DNA from: Anaeroplasmataceae bacterium
GTDB taxonomy: Bacteria; Bacillota_I; Bacilli_A; Acholeplasmatales; Anaeroplasmataceae
DNA length: 5,611 bases
NCBI GenBank assembly: GCA_029050385.1
Contig: JAIDMV010000266.1
Coordinates: 1 to 5,611 of the forward strand
Direction of reading: 5' to 3'
Shown here: in pieces, positions 1 through 5,611 of the stretch
Numbering within the stretch: position 1 is the first letter of the stretch
Layout of the letters: each line of letters opens with the position of its first letter
The notes under the pieces: model-generated
Told to the model about the DNA's origin: nothing
Databases searched by the model: none
The model's input: only the letters and a program-made list of their open reading frames with translations
Position numbers and translations under genes: made by a program

Positions 1-31
1 GAGTATAACAATCCAATAGATAAAAAAACAG

Positions 32-56
32 AACTATAAGAAAGGAGTTTATAGTT
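32..56 (+). promoter_or_regulatory. Inverted repeat presenting the pullulanase ribosome-binding site in its loop
   Basis: AACTATAA (32-39) and TTATAGTT (49-56) are perfectly complementary 8-nt arms. The 9-nt loop between them, GAAAGGAGT, contains the Shine-Dalgarno AAAGGAG (41-47). The start codon at 59 begins two bases after the stem. As RNA this would be a weak, all but GC-free hairpin that displays the ribosome-binding site; as DNA it could be an operator dyad. The inverted repeat and the Shine-Dalgarno are seen directly. A regulatory role is inference, because short AT-rich dyads arise by chance in such DNA. Confidence 0.4.
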
Positions 57-58
57 AA

Positions 59-2752
59 ATGAAAAAAATTATGTTATTTTTGCTCTTGCTTATAACAGGA
101 GTATCTATGGTATCCTGTGGTGGAAAGGATAAACCAAAACCAGATCCAGATCCAGACCCAACACCTGGTCCTACAGATGAATATAAGGATCCTGAGTTAC
201 CAGAAACTGATGAGAATTTGGGTTTTGCAATTCACTATGACCAAAGAACAAAAACAGATGACGATAAGTTCAAATATAATCTTTGGTTATGGGAAACAGG
301 TAAAGATGGTGCAGACTATCAATTCAATGAAGTAAATAGTTATGGTATTGCTGCAAGATATAAATGGTCTGAATTTTCAACGACTGCTGAGCAGAATGGA
401 CTAGGTTTTATTGTTAAGGAAAATAAGCCTTGGTCTGAAAGTCCTACAAAGGATACTGATGCCGATCGTTTTATTGATTTTTCAGGATTAGAAAGAGATA
501 AATATGGTTATTACAACATTTATTTAAAGTTTGGTGATAAGACAGTTTATACGAGTGCTGAAGGAGAAGTTAATGAAATGATTAATGCATTTAGCTTGGC
601 CTATAATACAAAGAAGGGCTTCCAATTGTGGTTCCAAACAAACAAAGAATTCAAGTCTTATGAAATCAAATTAGGAGGCACAGTTGTATTCTCCGATACA
701 GTTGGAACAGACAAAATTGATTCAAAAACAGATAAGAGAATTGTATTCCTTCTAGGACAAGAAATACCATCCTTATTTGAAGAATATCAATTAAAAGTAA
801 CCTTTGAATCTGGTAAGGAACTAACAAAGATTGCAGATAATTCAACACTTTATCAAACAGAAGCATTTGAAAAGGAATATACCTATACAGGTCAATTAGG
901 AGCAATCTATTCTAAGGAAAAAACAACATTTAGAGTTTGGTCACCTATTTCTACTAAAATAGAACTTCGTATTTATGAAACAGGAACACCTGCAAGCTTA
1001 GGTGGAAGTGATGTATTTGTAAAATATGATATGGTCAAAGGTGAAAAGGGTACATGGTCATTTGAATATAGTGGTGATTGTGAGGGTAAATATTACACCT
1101 ATGTTGTAACAAATGCTACTTATCAAAATGCTGAGGTTGTTGATCCATATGCAAAATCTACTGGATTAAATGGCGCAAGAGGAATGATTGTAGACTTCTC
1201 TAAAACAAATCCTGAGGGATGGGATGAAGTTCAAGTACACAATTATAAATCTACAGGATTAACAGTATATGAAACGCATATAGCCGACTTAACTTCAAGT
1301 ACTACTTGGAAGGGAACGGCTTCTAAAGCTAAGCTTTTCACAGGATTCTATGAGGCTGGCACTTCTTATACAGAGAATGGTAAGACAGTTACAACTGGTT
1401 TCGACCATATTAAGGAATTGGGTGTAAATGCAGTTCAAATTCTTCCATTCTTCGATCATGCAAATGAAGAACGTGTTGGAAAACGTGAATTCAACTGGGG
1501 ATATAATCCATTAAATTACAATGCCCTTGATGGTATTTATTCTGAAAATCCATCTGATGGTTATGTAAAAATTAAAGAATTTAAAAATTTAGTTAAGGCC
1601 TATAATGAAGCAGGAATCAATATTATTATGGATGTGGTTTATAACCATGTTTCAGGTTTGGAAAAATGTAATTTCGATGTATTGATGCCTAAATACTATT
1701 TCCGCTATACATCTGCTGGAGCTTCTAATGGTTCAGGCTGTGGAAATGAAACTGCTTCTGAAATGTCAATGTTTAGAAAGTTTATGATAGATTCAACAGA
1801 GTTCTGGGCTTCTGAGTATAAGCTTGGTGGATTCCGTTTTGACTTAATGGGTATTCATGATGTTGAAACTATGAATCAACTTGCAAAGAATCTTCATGAA
1901 AATGTTAATGAAGCTATTACAGTATATGGCGAGCCTTGGGCAGGCGGAACCATTGCACTTAACAAAGGAACAGCTGCAGCACAAGCTGCTATGAATAGCT
2001 ATCAAGGCTATGGTTGCTTCAATGATCAAATGAGAGATGCATTAATTAAGGGTGGTTTATCTGGAGTATCTGAAAAGGGCTGGATTACTAATGCAAGCAA
2101 GGTTGCTTCTAGTGATGTTTTAAATGTTAAATCTGGACTAAGAGGCTTAATCTTAGCAAGCAATTCTAAACTTGAACCTGAAAAGTGTGTAAACTATGTT
2201 ACTTGTCATGATAACTATACATTATATGACAGAATCAAAGCTGCAGGTATTAAGGATGAAGATACCATCAAGAAGATGGCAATGCTTTCTAATTCCATTG
2301 TATTTACTTCACAGGGTATAACATTTATGTTAGCTGGTGAGGAGTTCTTAAGAACAAAGAATGGTAATGAAAACTCTTATAATGCTTCTTACAAAGTAAA
2401 TGAATTGAATTATGCATTAAAGATTAAGAACTTTGATATGTTTGAAAATTATAAGAAGTTAATTGCATTAAAACAAAATACAGCAGTATTTGGCAAAGAT
2501 GGTGCTGCATGTAAGGAAATTGTTGTAAATACAAATGCAGATGGAAGTATGCTTACATTTGATTTGGTGGATACAGTGAATAATCGTACATATCGTATTG
2601 TTCATAGCAATGGAGTTACTGCTTCAGATAAAACAGTTAATCTTGAAGGATATACATTATATCTAGATACACTAAATAAAACTGATTTAACTCTTACTGC
2701 ATCAACAACAGTAGATAATTATCAAACAATTATTGCTTATAAAAATAATTAG
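59..2752 (+). CDS. pulA: Type I pullulanase, surface lipoprotein (GH13, CBM41 and CBM48)
   Basis: Debranching enzyme predicted to hydrolyse alpha-1,6 linkages of pullulan, amylopectin and glycogen-type glucans at the cell surface. Residues 1-20 form a lipoprotein signal peptide with lipid-attachment Cys20 (MVSC; Met at -3 is slightly atypical), followed by a Pro/Asp-rich tether (about 23-50). A CBM41 spans about 54-170, with the aromatic pair W76/W78 in LWLW, K120, W125 and the DxDRFID block (134-140). A beta domain (about 175-275) and CBM48 (about 280-385; TFRVWSP at 290-296) follow. The GH13 barrel starts near VYETH (403-407). It carries the pullulanase signature as FNWGYNP (478-484), DVVYNH (525-530), GFRFD with nucleophile D595, YGEPW with acid/base E625, and H717/D718 in TCHDN. 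A C-terminal beta domain completes 897 residues, normal for the family. The ATG at 59 is supported by AAAGGAG at 41-47 and by the signal peptide. No strong terminator follows, so readthrough into the starch-binding lipoprotein gene is possible. Assignment is firm; fine substrate preference is not readable. Confidence 0.95.
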   Translation: MKKIMLFLLLLITGVSMVSCGGKDKPKPDPDPDPTPGPTDEYKDPELPETDENLGFAIHYDQRTKTDDDKFKYNLWLWETGKDGADYQFNEVNSYGIAARYKWSEFSTTAEQNGLGFIVKENKPWSESPTKDTDADRFIDFSGLERDKYGYYNIYLKFGDKTVYTSAEGEVNEMINAFSLAYNTKKGFQLWFQTNKEFKSYEIKLGGTVVFSDTVGTDKIDSKTDKRIVFLLGQEIPSLFEEYQLKVTFESGKELTKIADNSTLYQTEAFEKEYTYTGQLGAIYSKEKTTFRVWSPISTKIELRIYETGTPASLGGSDVFVKYDMVKGEKGTWSFEYSGDCEGKYYTYVVTNATYQNAEVVDPYAKSTGLNGARGMIVDFSKTNPEGWDEVQVHNYKSTGLTVYETHIADLTSSTTWKGTASKAKLFTGFYEAGTSYTENGKTVTTGFDHIKELGVNAVQILPFFDHANEERVGKREFNWGYNPLNYNALDGIYSENPSDGYVKIKEFKNLVKAYNEAGINIIMDVVYNHVSGLEKCNFDVLMPKYYFRYTSAGASNGSGCGNETASEMSMFRKFMIDSTEFWASEYKLGGFRFDLMGIHDVETMNQLAKNLHENVNEAITVYGEPWAGGTIALNKGTAAAQAAMNSYQGYGCFNDQMRDALIKGGLSGVSEKGWITNASKVASSDVLNVKSGLRGLILASNSKLEPEKCVNYVTCHDNYTLYDRIKAAGIKDEDTIKKMAMLSNSIVFTSQGITFMLAGEEFLRTKNGNENSYNASYKVNELNYALKIKNFDMFENYKKLIALKQNTAVFGKDGAACKEIVVNTNADGSMLTFDLVDTVNNRTYRIVHSNGVTASDKTVNLEGYTLYLDTLNKTDLTLTASTTVDNYQTIIAYKNN
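140..157 (+). repeat. In-frame hexanucleotide repeat in the pullulanase tether
   Basis: Three consecutive copies of CCAGAT/CCAGAT/CCAGAC encode Pro-Asp dipeptides in the linker just after the lipidated Cys20. Being in frame, gain or loss of units would change tether length without breaking the gene. With only three copies, the slippage rate is probably low. Confidence 0.6.
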
Positions 2753-2759
2753 TTTATTC

Positions 2760-2779
2760 ATTATAGAGTTTTCTATAAT
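2760..2779 (+). promoter_or_regulatory. AT palindrome overlapping a consensus -10 box, candidate promoter of the starch-binding lipoprotein gene
   Basis: ATTATAGA (2760-2767) and TCTATAAT (2772-2779) are perfect 8-nt inverted arms around GTTT. The right arm contains an exact TATAAT (2774-2779). Transcription would then start near 2786, giving a leader of about 109 nt before the ATG at 2895. The -35 region is poor: nothing close to TTGACA lies 16-18 bases upstream, which would fit activator dependence. No T-run follows the hairpin, so it is not a convincing terminator for the upstream pullulanase gene. The dyad could be a repressor operator; that is inference. Confidence 0.45.
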
Positions 2780-2790
2780 AAAATAAAAGG

Positions 2791-2859
2791 TTTCCTTGCG
2801 TTCCTAAAAAACAATGGTGTTGGAACACGCCAAGCAAGAAAGCCATTTGGCAGTTCCAA
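2791..2859 (+). promoter_or_regulatory. Structured 5' leader with two mutually exclusive hairpins
   Basis: Three short blocks compete: GTTCC (2800-2804), GGAAC (2822-2826) and GTTCC (2853-2857). In fold 1, 2800-2804 pairs with 2822-2826; the stem can extend outward as TTTCcTTGC (2791-2799, one bulged C) with GCAAGAAA (2834-2841), and inward as AACA/TGTT (2810-2813 with 2818-2821). In fold 2, TTGGAAC (2820-2826) pairs with GTTCCAA (2853-2859), and inside it GCCAA (2829-2833) pairs with TTGGC (2847-2851). The folds share 2820-2841 and cannot coexist. TTCCT at 2801-2805 could also pair with AGGAA (2886-2890) of the downstream Shine-Dalgarno. No known riboswitch class was recognised. The complementarity is seen in the sequence; switching is inference. 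Confidence 0.35.
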
Positions 2860-2881
2860 AAAATCTTTTGAAGTAAAAAAT

Positions 2882-2889
2882 AAGGAGGA
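2882..2889 (+). promoter_or_regulatory. Near-perfect Shine-Dalgarno of the starch-binding lipoprotein gene
   Basis: AAGGAGGA lies six bases (counting from its last G) before the ATG at 2895. It matches the 16S 3' end almost completely and fixes the start. It is stronger than the sites of the other two genes, suggesting high translation unless the leader masks it. Confidence 0.85.
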
Positions 2890-2894
2890 AAAAA

Positions 2895-4538
2895 ATGAAA
2901 AAGATTTTAAAAACTCTTGCTTTCGTTTTGGTTGGTGTATTTGCTGTAACTGCACTTGTTGCATGTGGTAGCAAGCATGAGCATAAATATACATACGAAA
3001 GTGATAACACAAAGCACAAAGCAATTTGTGAATGTGGAGAAGAAAATCCATATGAACCACATACATGGGGTGAATGGACAGTTACAAAAGAAGCTACAGA
3101 AAATGAGAAAGGTTCTAGAAAGCATACTTGTACAGTTTGTGGCAAAGAAGTATCTGAGGATATTAAGCAATTAGATCCAGAATTAGCTGTAAATACTGCA
3201 GCTTTAGCTGTTTATGCACAAGTTCCTGCTGATTGGGAAACTGTAAATATCTATTATTGGAACAGTTTATCTGGAGATGCTAATACATTAGATCCAGGAT
3301 ATGCAGTAGGTTGGCCAGGAGTTCCTATGACATTAGTTGATGAAGCAAAGCATTTATGGGGATATGAACTTCCTATTGGTGTTGAAAATGTTATCTTCAA
3401 TGATGGTTCAACTCAAACAGTTGATATTAAGCTTGCAAAGGCTAAGAATCTATATGTTTTAGGTGCAGAAGCAAATGGTGAAGGTAAATTCGAAATCACT
3501 TATGATTCTTATACTAAGAAGGATACAGATCCAGAATTAGCTAAACCAGTATTAAAAGAGGCTGGATTTGTAGTTACATATGTAACAGTATTAGAAGACT
3601 GGGAAAATGTAAATGTATATTGGTATGGTTCAGCAAAAGGTTGTGAAAGGCCAGGTGTTGCTATGGAAGCAGTTGAGGGTGCTACTAATGTTTATACATT
3701 TGCTAAAGTACCTGATGATGCTACTCATGTTATCTTCAATAATGGTACAGTTCAAACAGTTGATATTCCAGTAGTTAAAGGATTAAATGGTTTCATTCTT
3801 CAAGAAGAAGTTAATGAAGGAAAACATTTAGCTAAGACTGGCGAATTCAATTTAGGAACTAAAGTAATTGATGAAGTAACATTAGTTGATTTCTATGCAC
3901 AAGTTCCTGCTGACTGGGAAGAAGTTTATATCCATTTATGGGAAGGCGCTGCAGGCTTAAAGCCAGCTGGTTGGCCAGGTGCTAAAATGACTTTAGTAGA
4001 TGCAGAAAAGCACATTTGGAAATATACAATTGATGCTAAGGTTGCAACAATCATTATTAATGCAGGTGCAGATACTGAAACAGTAGATTTACCTCAAACT
4101 CCAAATACATTAATTAATGTTGAAGGTGTAAATGCTGTTATTGTTACTGCAGCTGATAGCAAGGATGGTGCTGCAGCAGCATTAGCTAAGTATGCAGATG
4201 GTGAAATAACTGAAGTAGTTGTAGAAAAGACAACTCCTGTATACTATGTTGTAGGTGACGTTAAAGCTTTAAGCACTACTTGGAACTTTGCAGATGATGG
4301 CAAATTAGTTATCAATGGCGATGAAACTGAATCTGCTTTAACTTTAGCTTTAGTTGCTGGTGATTCTTTCAAGGTTGCTGTTGAAGGTTGGTCTGCTGAA
4401 TTTGGTTACTTTGCTGAATTAGGCGCTGCCTTTGAAAATGATAATGGTAATATTAAGGTTGTTACAGCTGGTAATTATGAATTCAAAGTTACTGATTTAA
4501 ATGGTACTCCAGCATTATCTATTACTTTAAAACCATAA
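2895..4538 (+). CDS. Non-catalytic starch-binding surface lipoprotein (three CBM26-like repeats plus SusE/F-like C-terminal module)
   Basis: Probably captures starch or maltodextrin at the cell surface for the neighbouring pullulanase; no hydrolase motif is visible in 547 residues. Residues 1-24 form a lipoprotein signal peptide with lipobox LVAC (Cys24). Residues 28-86 are Cys/His-rich (H28, H30, H41, C45, C47, H56, C79, C82; HTWGEW at 56-61), resembling short zinc-ribbon-like spacer repeats in secreted proteins of gut Bacillota. Three CBM26-like repeats follow. Repeat 1 (about 103-200) has W114, Y120-W122, GWPG with W140, and VIFNDG (166-171). Repeat 2 (about 223-315) has W236, Y242-Y244, ERPG with R252 replacing Trp, and VIFNNG. 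Repeat 3 (about 329-430) has W341, W349, GWPG with W360, and IIINAG (386-391). A C-terminal beta module (about 447-547; YYVVGD at 450-455, W463, W499) resembles SusE/SusF-type starch-binding domains. The start is fixed by the AAGGAGGA at 2882. CBM26 is recognised by pattern only; the ligand is inferred from family and context. Confidence 0.85.
   Translation: MKKILKTLAFVLVGVFAVTALVACGSKHEHKYTYESDNTKHKAICECGEENPYEPHTWGEWTVTKEATENEKGSRKHTCTVCGKEVSEDIKQLDPELAVNTAALAVYAQVPADWETVNIYYWNSLSGDANTLDPGYAVGWPGVPMTLVDEAKHLWGYELPIGVENVIFNDGSTQTVDIKLAKAKNLYVLGAEANGEGKFEITYDSYTKKDTDPELAKPVLKEAGFVVTYVTVLEDWENVNVYWYGSAKGCERPGVAMEAVEGATNVYTFAKVPDDATHVIFNNGTVQTVDIPVVKGLNGFILQEEVNEGKHLAKTGEFNLGTKVIDEVTLVDFYAQVPADWEEVYIHLWEGAAGLKPAGWPGAKMTLVDAEKHIWKYTIDAKVATIIINAGADTETVDLPQTPNTLINVEGVNAVIVTAADSKDGAAAALAKYADGEITEVVVEKTTPVYYVVGDVKALSTTWNFADDGKLVINGDETESALTLALVAGDSFKVAVEGWSAEFGYFAELGAAFENDNGNIKVVTAGNYEFKVTDLNGTPALSITLKP
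3201..4187 (+). repeat. Three tandem CBM26-like coding repeats
   Basis: Three diverged units begin near 3201, 3561 and 3879, a period of roughly 320-360 bases. Each encodes a Trp-containing start (Y..V..DW..V), a W/RPG turn, an (I/V)I(F/I)N.G strand followed by TVD, and a variable tail. DNA identity is patchy. A 27-nt block (3213-3239 and 3894-3920, 26/27 identical) links units 1 and 3. A 39-nt block (3390-3428 and 3729-3767, 35/39 identical) links units 1 and 2. This indicates internal duplication with possible later exchange between units. Confidence 0.8.
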
Positions 4539-4561
4539 AAGTTATCTATAATAATAAGATT

Positions 4562-4597
4562 AGGCATGCTTTATTTAAAAGTATGCCTTTTTCTTTT
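4562..4597 (+). terminator. Rho-independent terminator after the starch-binding lipoprotein gene
   Basis: Arms 4562-4572 (AGGCATGCTTT) and 4578-4588 (AAAGTATGCCT) form an 11-bp stem with one G-U pair around the loop ATTTA. The stem runs directly into TTTTTCTTTT (4588-4597). It starts 23 bases after the stop codon at 4536-4538. This is a classic intrinsic terminator that separates the starch genes from the downstream peptidase gene. Confidence 0.92.
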
Positions 4598-4613
4598 GGC
4601 ACTATTTATCTAA

Positions 4614-4642
4614 TTTACAAATCTCTTAATAAATTGTATAAT
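4614..4642 (+). promoter_or_regulatory. Sigma-A-type promoter of the S41 peptidase gene
   Basis: TTTACA (4614-4619), a 17-base spacer and a perfect TATAAT (4637-4642) give an almost consensus vegetative promoter. The start point would be near 4649, leaving an untranslated leader of only about 15 bases that carries the Shine-Dalgarno CGAGGT (4653-4658) before the ATG at 4665. Confidence 0.85.
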
Positions 4643-4664
4643 TAAAAAAGTACGAGGTACACCT

Positions 4665-5588
4665 ATGCTAGATTTATTTACTTTTCAAGAAGAACAAATA
4701 AATATACCTAAGGAAGAATTTGTAGAGGATATAGATGTTCTTTTTTCCGAGTTGAAAAAGAGTTATGCTGGGTACGAATATTTTAATGAGGATAACTTTT
4801 TAGCTGCAAAAGAAAAAATTCTATTCAAAATTAATGAAGAATATCATTATTCTTCAGCAAAACAATATACCAAAGACACTCTTTTAAGTTTTATTAAAGA
4901 TGGTCATTTTTCTTTTGGATTGGAAGAACCTCAAACAAAGAAAGATTATCCATATGCTTATCAAAGAGGAACTTTATTTGGATTAGATTATTTAGATGTA
5001 AAAAAGTTTTATTATGATACACCTGAAGAAAAAGAACAAATAGATGATTTTGTTTTTCAAGGGATTCCTCTTCGAAATAAAGATTCTTTTATTATTGATT
5101 TGAGAGATAGTAGAGGAGGATCTGATCAGTATATTTATGATTTTATTGAATTATTATTTGGTGTAACTCCAGATTATCCTATGAGAGTTATTCAAAAATA
5201 TTCAGATACTTTCATTACCTATTTGAAGAAAGCAAAACAAGACACTCTTTTTGATTTTAAAAATGAAATTGAAACTTATGAAAGTAATGGTGAAGTTATA
5301 AAGAACGATAAAAAAATCTATGTTCTTTTCAATGAAAATACTGCATCTAGTGGAGAGTCGGCATTGGCTTGTTTTAAAACCATTGAAAATGTAGTTTTAG
5401 TTGGCGACCATAGTAAGGGATGCTTTTCCTTTGGTAATTGTATTACAATTTATTTACCGCATTCTAAAATACCTGTTTATTTTGGAACGGGTATGGTTCT
5501 TTATGATAAGCATAGAAATATTGATGCTGAGGGTGGATTCAAAGGAGATATAAGCTATTTAGAATTTGAAAAGCATTTTACTAAATAG
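4665..5588 (+). CDS. S41-family serine peptidase-like protein, no signal peptide
   Basis: Resembles the S41 (C-terminal-processing/tricorn-like) peptidase fold. An N-terminal helical segment (about 15-75, with the KKSYAGYEYF stretch) precedes a DGH motif (D79-G80-H81), the position of the conserved His in tricorn-type S41 members. IIDLRDSRGG (143-152) is the family's typical beta-strand/turn block. NTASSGES (225-232) carries the likely nucleophile S228. VLVGDHSKG and LP.SKIPVYFGTG follow before a shortened C-terminus. The Lys expected 25 residues after the Ser in CTP-type enzymes is not there (Cys occupies it; a Lys lies two earlier), so a Ser-His mechanism is more likely than the Ser-Lys dyad. 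There is no PDZ domain, signal peptide or membrane segment, so it should be cytoplasmic, unlike most S41 relatives. The start is supported by CGAGGT and a very good promoter. The gene has its own transcription unit, and no link to starch use is visible. Substrate unknown. Confidence 0.85.
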   Translation: MLDLFTFQEEQINIPKEEFVEDIDVLFSELKKSYAGYEYFNEDNFLAAKEKILFKINEEYHYSSAKQYTKDTLLSFIKDGHFSFGLEEPQTKKDYPYAYQRGTLFGLDYLDVKKFYYDTPEEKEQIDDFVFQGIPLRNKDSFIIDLRDSRGGSDQYIYDFIELLFGVTPDYPMRVIQKYSDTFITYLKKAKQDTLFDFKNEIETYESNGEVIKNDKKIYVLFNENTASSGESALACFKTIENVVLVGDHSKGCFSFGNCITIYLPHSKIPVYFGTGMVLYDKHRNIDAEGGFKGDISYLEFEKHFTK

Positions 5589-5604
5589 AAAAAAATGATA
5601 TAAT
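5577..5604 (+). promoter_or_regulatory. Extended -10 promoter reading out of the window
   Basis: TGATATAAT (5596-5604) is a perfect extended -10 element (TGnTATAAT). TTTACT (5577-5582) lies 16 bases upstream of the TATAAT and matches the -35 consensus at four of six positions. The -35 overlaps the last codons of the S41 gene. Transcription would start near 5611, so it presumably serves a gene beyond the right edge. No terminator separates it from the S41 gene. Confidence 0.6.
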
Positions 5605-5611
5605 ACTAAAG

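Noticed and set aside
4..9. TATAAC as the -10 box of the pullulanase gene
   Set aside because: The matching -35 would lie outside the window, and a single 5/6 hexamer is expected often in DNA this rich in A and T.
2760..2779. Terminator for the pullulanase gene
   Set aside because: The hairpin has only A-T pairs apart from one G-C pair and is followed by an A-rich stretch, not a T-run. Promoter or operator readings fit better.
2773..3170. Three overlapping open frames on the minus strand across the start of the starch-binding lipoprotein gene
   Set aside because: They lie antisense to a well-supported gene with signal peptide and recognisable domains. Their compositions (Phe/Cys/Ser-rich) are those of antisense frames in AT-rich coding DNA.
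4545..4554. Second copy of the 10-mer TCTATAATAA found at 2772-2781
   Set aside because: It lacks the inverted arm seen at 2760-2779 and lies just before a terminator. A 10-nt AT-rich match in 5.6 kb is plausible by chance.
59..5588. Use of UGA as tryptophan (Mollicutes-type code)
   Set aside because: All three genes read through under the standard code with many TGG tryptophans and no interrupting TGA. The absence of TGA stops in three genes is too small a sample.
1..5611. CRISPR array, transposase, insertion-sequence ends, tRNA or rRNA genes
   Set aside because: No regularly spaced short repeats, transposase motifs, terminal inverted repeats with target duplication, or cloverleaf or rRNA sequence were seen. 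The repeats present are coding modules.

Overview
The window is a stretch of low-GC DNA with three complete genes, all on the + strand. The short, purine-rich Shine-Dalgarno sites, sigma-A-type promoters, lipobox signal peptides and single-membrane-style lipoproteins point to a Bacillota-like bacterium. A host-associated starch degrader (gut Erysipelotrichia/Bacilli-type or Clostridia-type lineage) is the most natural guess, but no taxonomic marker is present. The standard bacterial code fits: the many tryptophans are all TGG, and every gene closes with TAG or TAA.

Layout. Positions 1-58 are a short leader in which the Shine-Dalgarno site sits in the loop of a perfect 8-bp inverted repeat. 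Positions 59-2752 encode a lipoprotein type I pullulanase: CBM41, an N-terminal beta domain, CBM48 and a GH13 catalytic domain with all expected catalytic residues. Positions 2753-2894 form an unusually structured gap: an AT palindrome overlapping a TATAAT box, then a leader that can fold into two mutually exclusive hairpins and contains a 20-codon open frame. Positions 2895-4538 encode a second lipoprotein with no enzyme domain. It has a Cys/His-rich N-terminal segment, three CBM26-like starch-binding repeats and a C-terminal beta module resembling SusE/SusF domains. A clear rho-independent terminator (4562-4597) closes this unit. A separate strong promoter (4614-4642) drives 4665-5588, an S41-family peptidase-like protein with no signal peptide. 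An extended -10 promoter at the right edge probably serves the next gene.

How it works together (inference). The first two genes look like a compact surface starch-utilisation pair: one lipoprotein binds alpha-glucan without cutting it, and the other debranches it at alpha-1,6 linkages. Transporters and further amylases would have to lie outside the window. The S41 gene is separated by terminator and promoter and shows no evident functional link to starch. The most novel material is the leader of the starch-binding lipoprotein and that protein's domain architecture. Its middle repeat has lost a conserved Trp at a position one base change away from a TGG codon.
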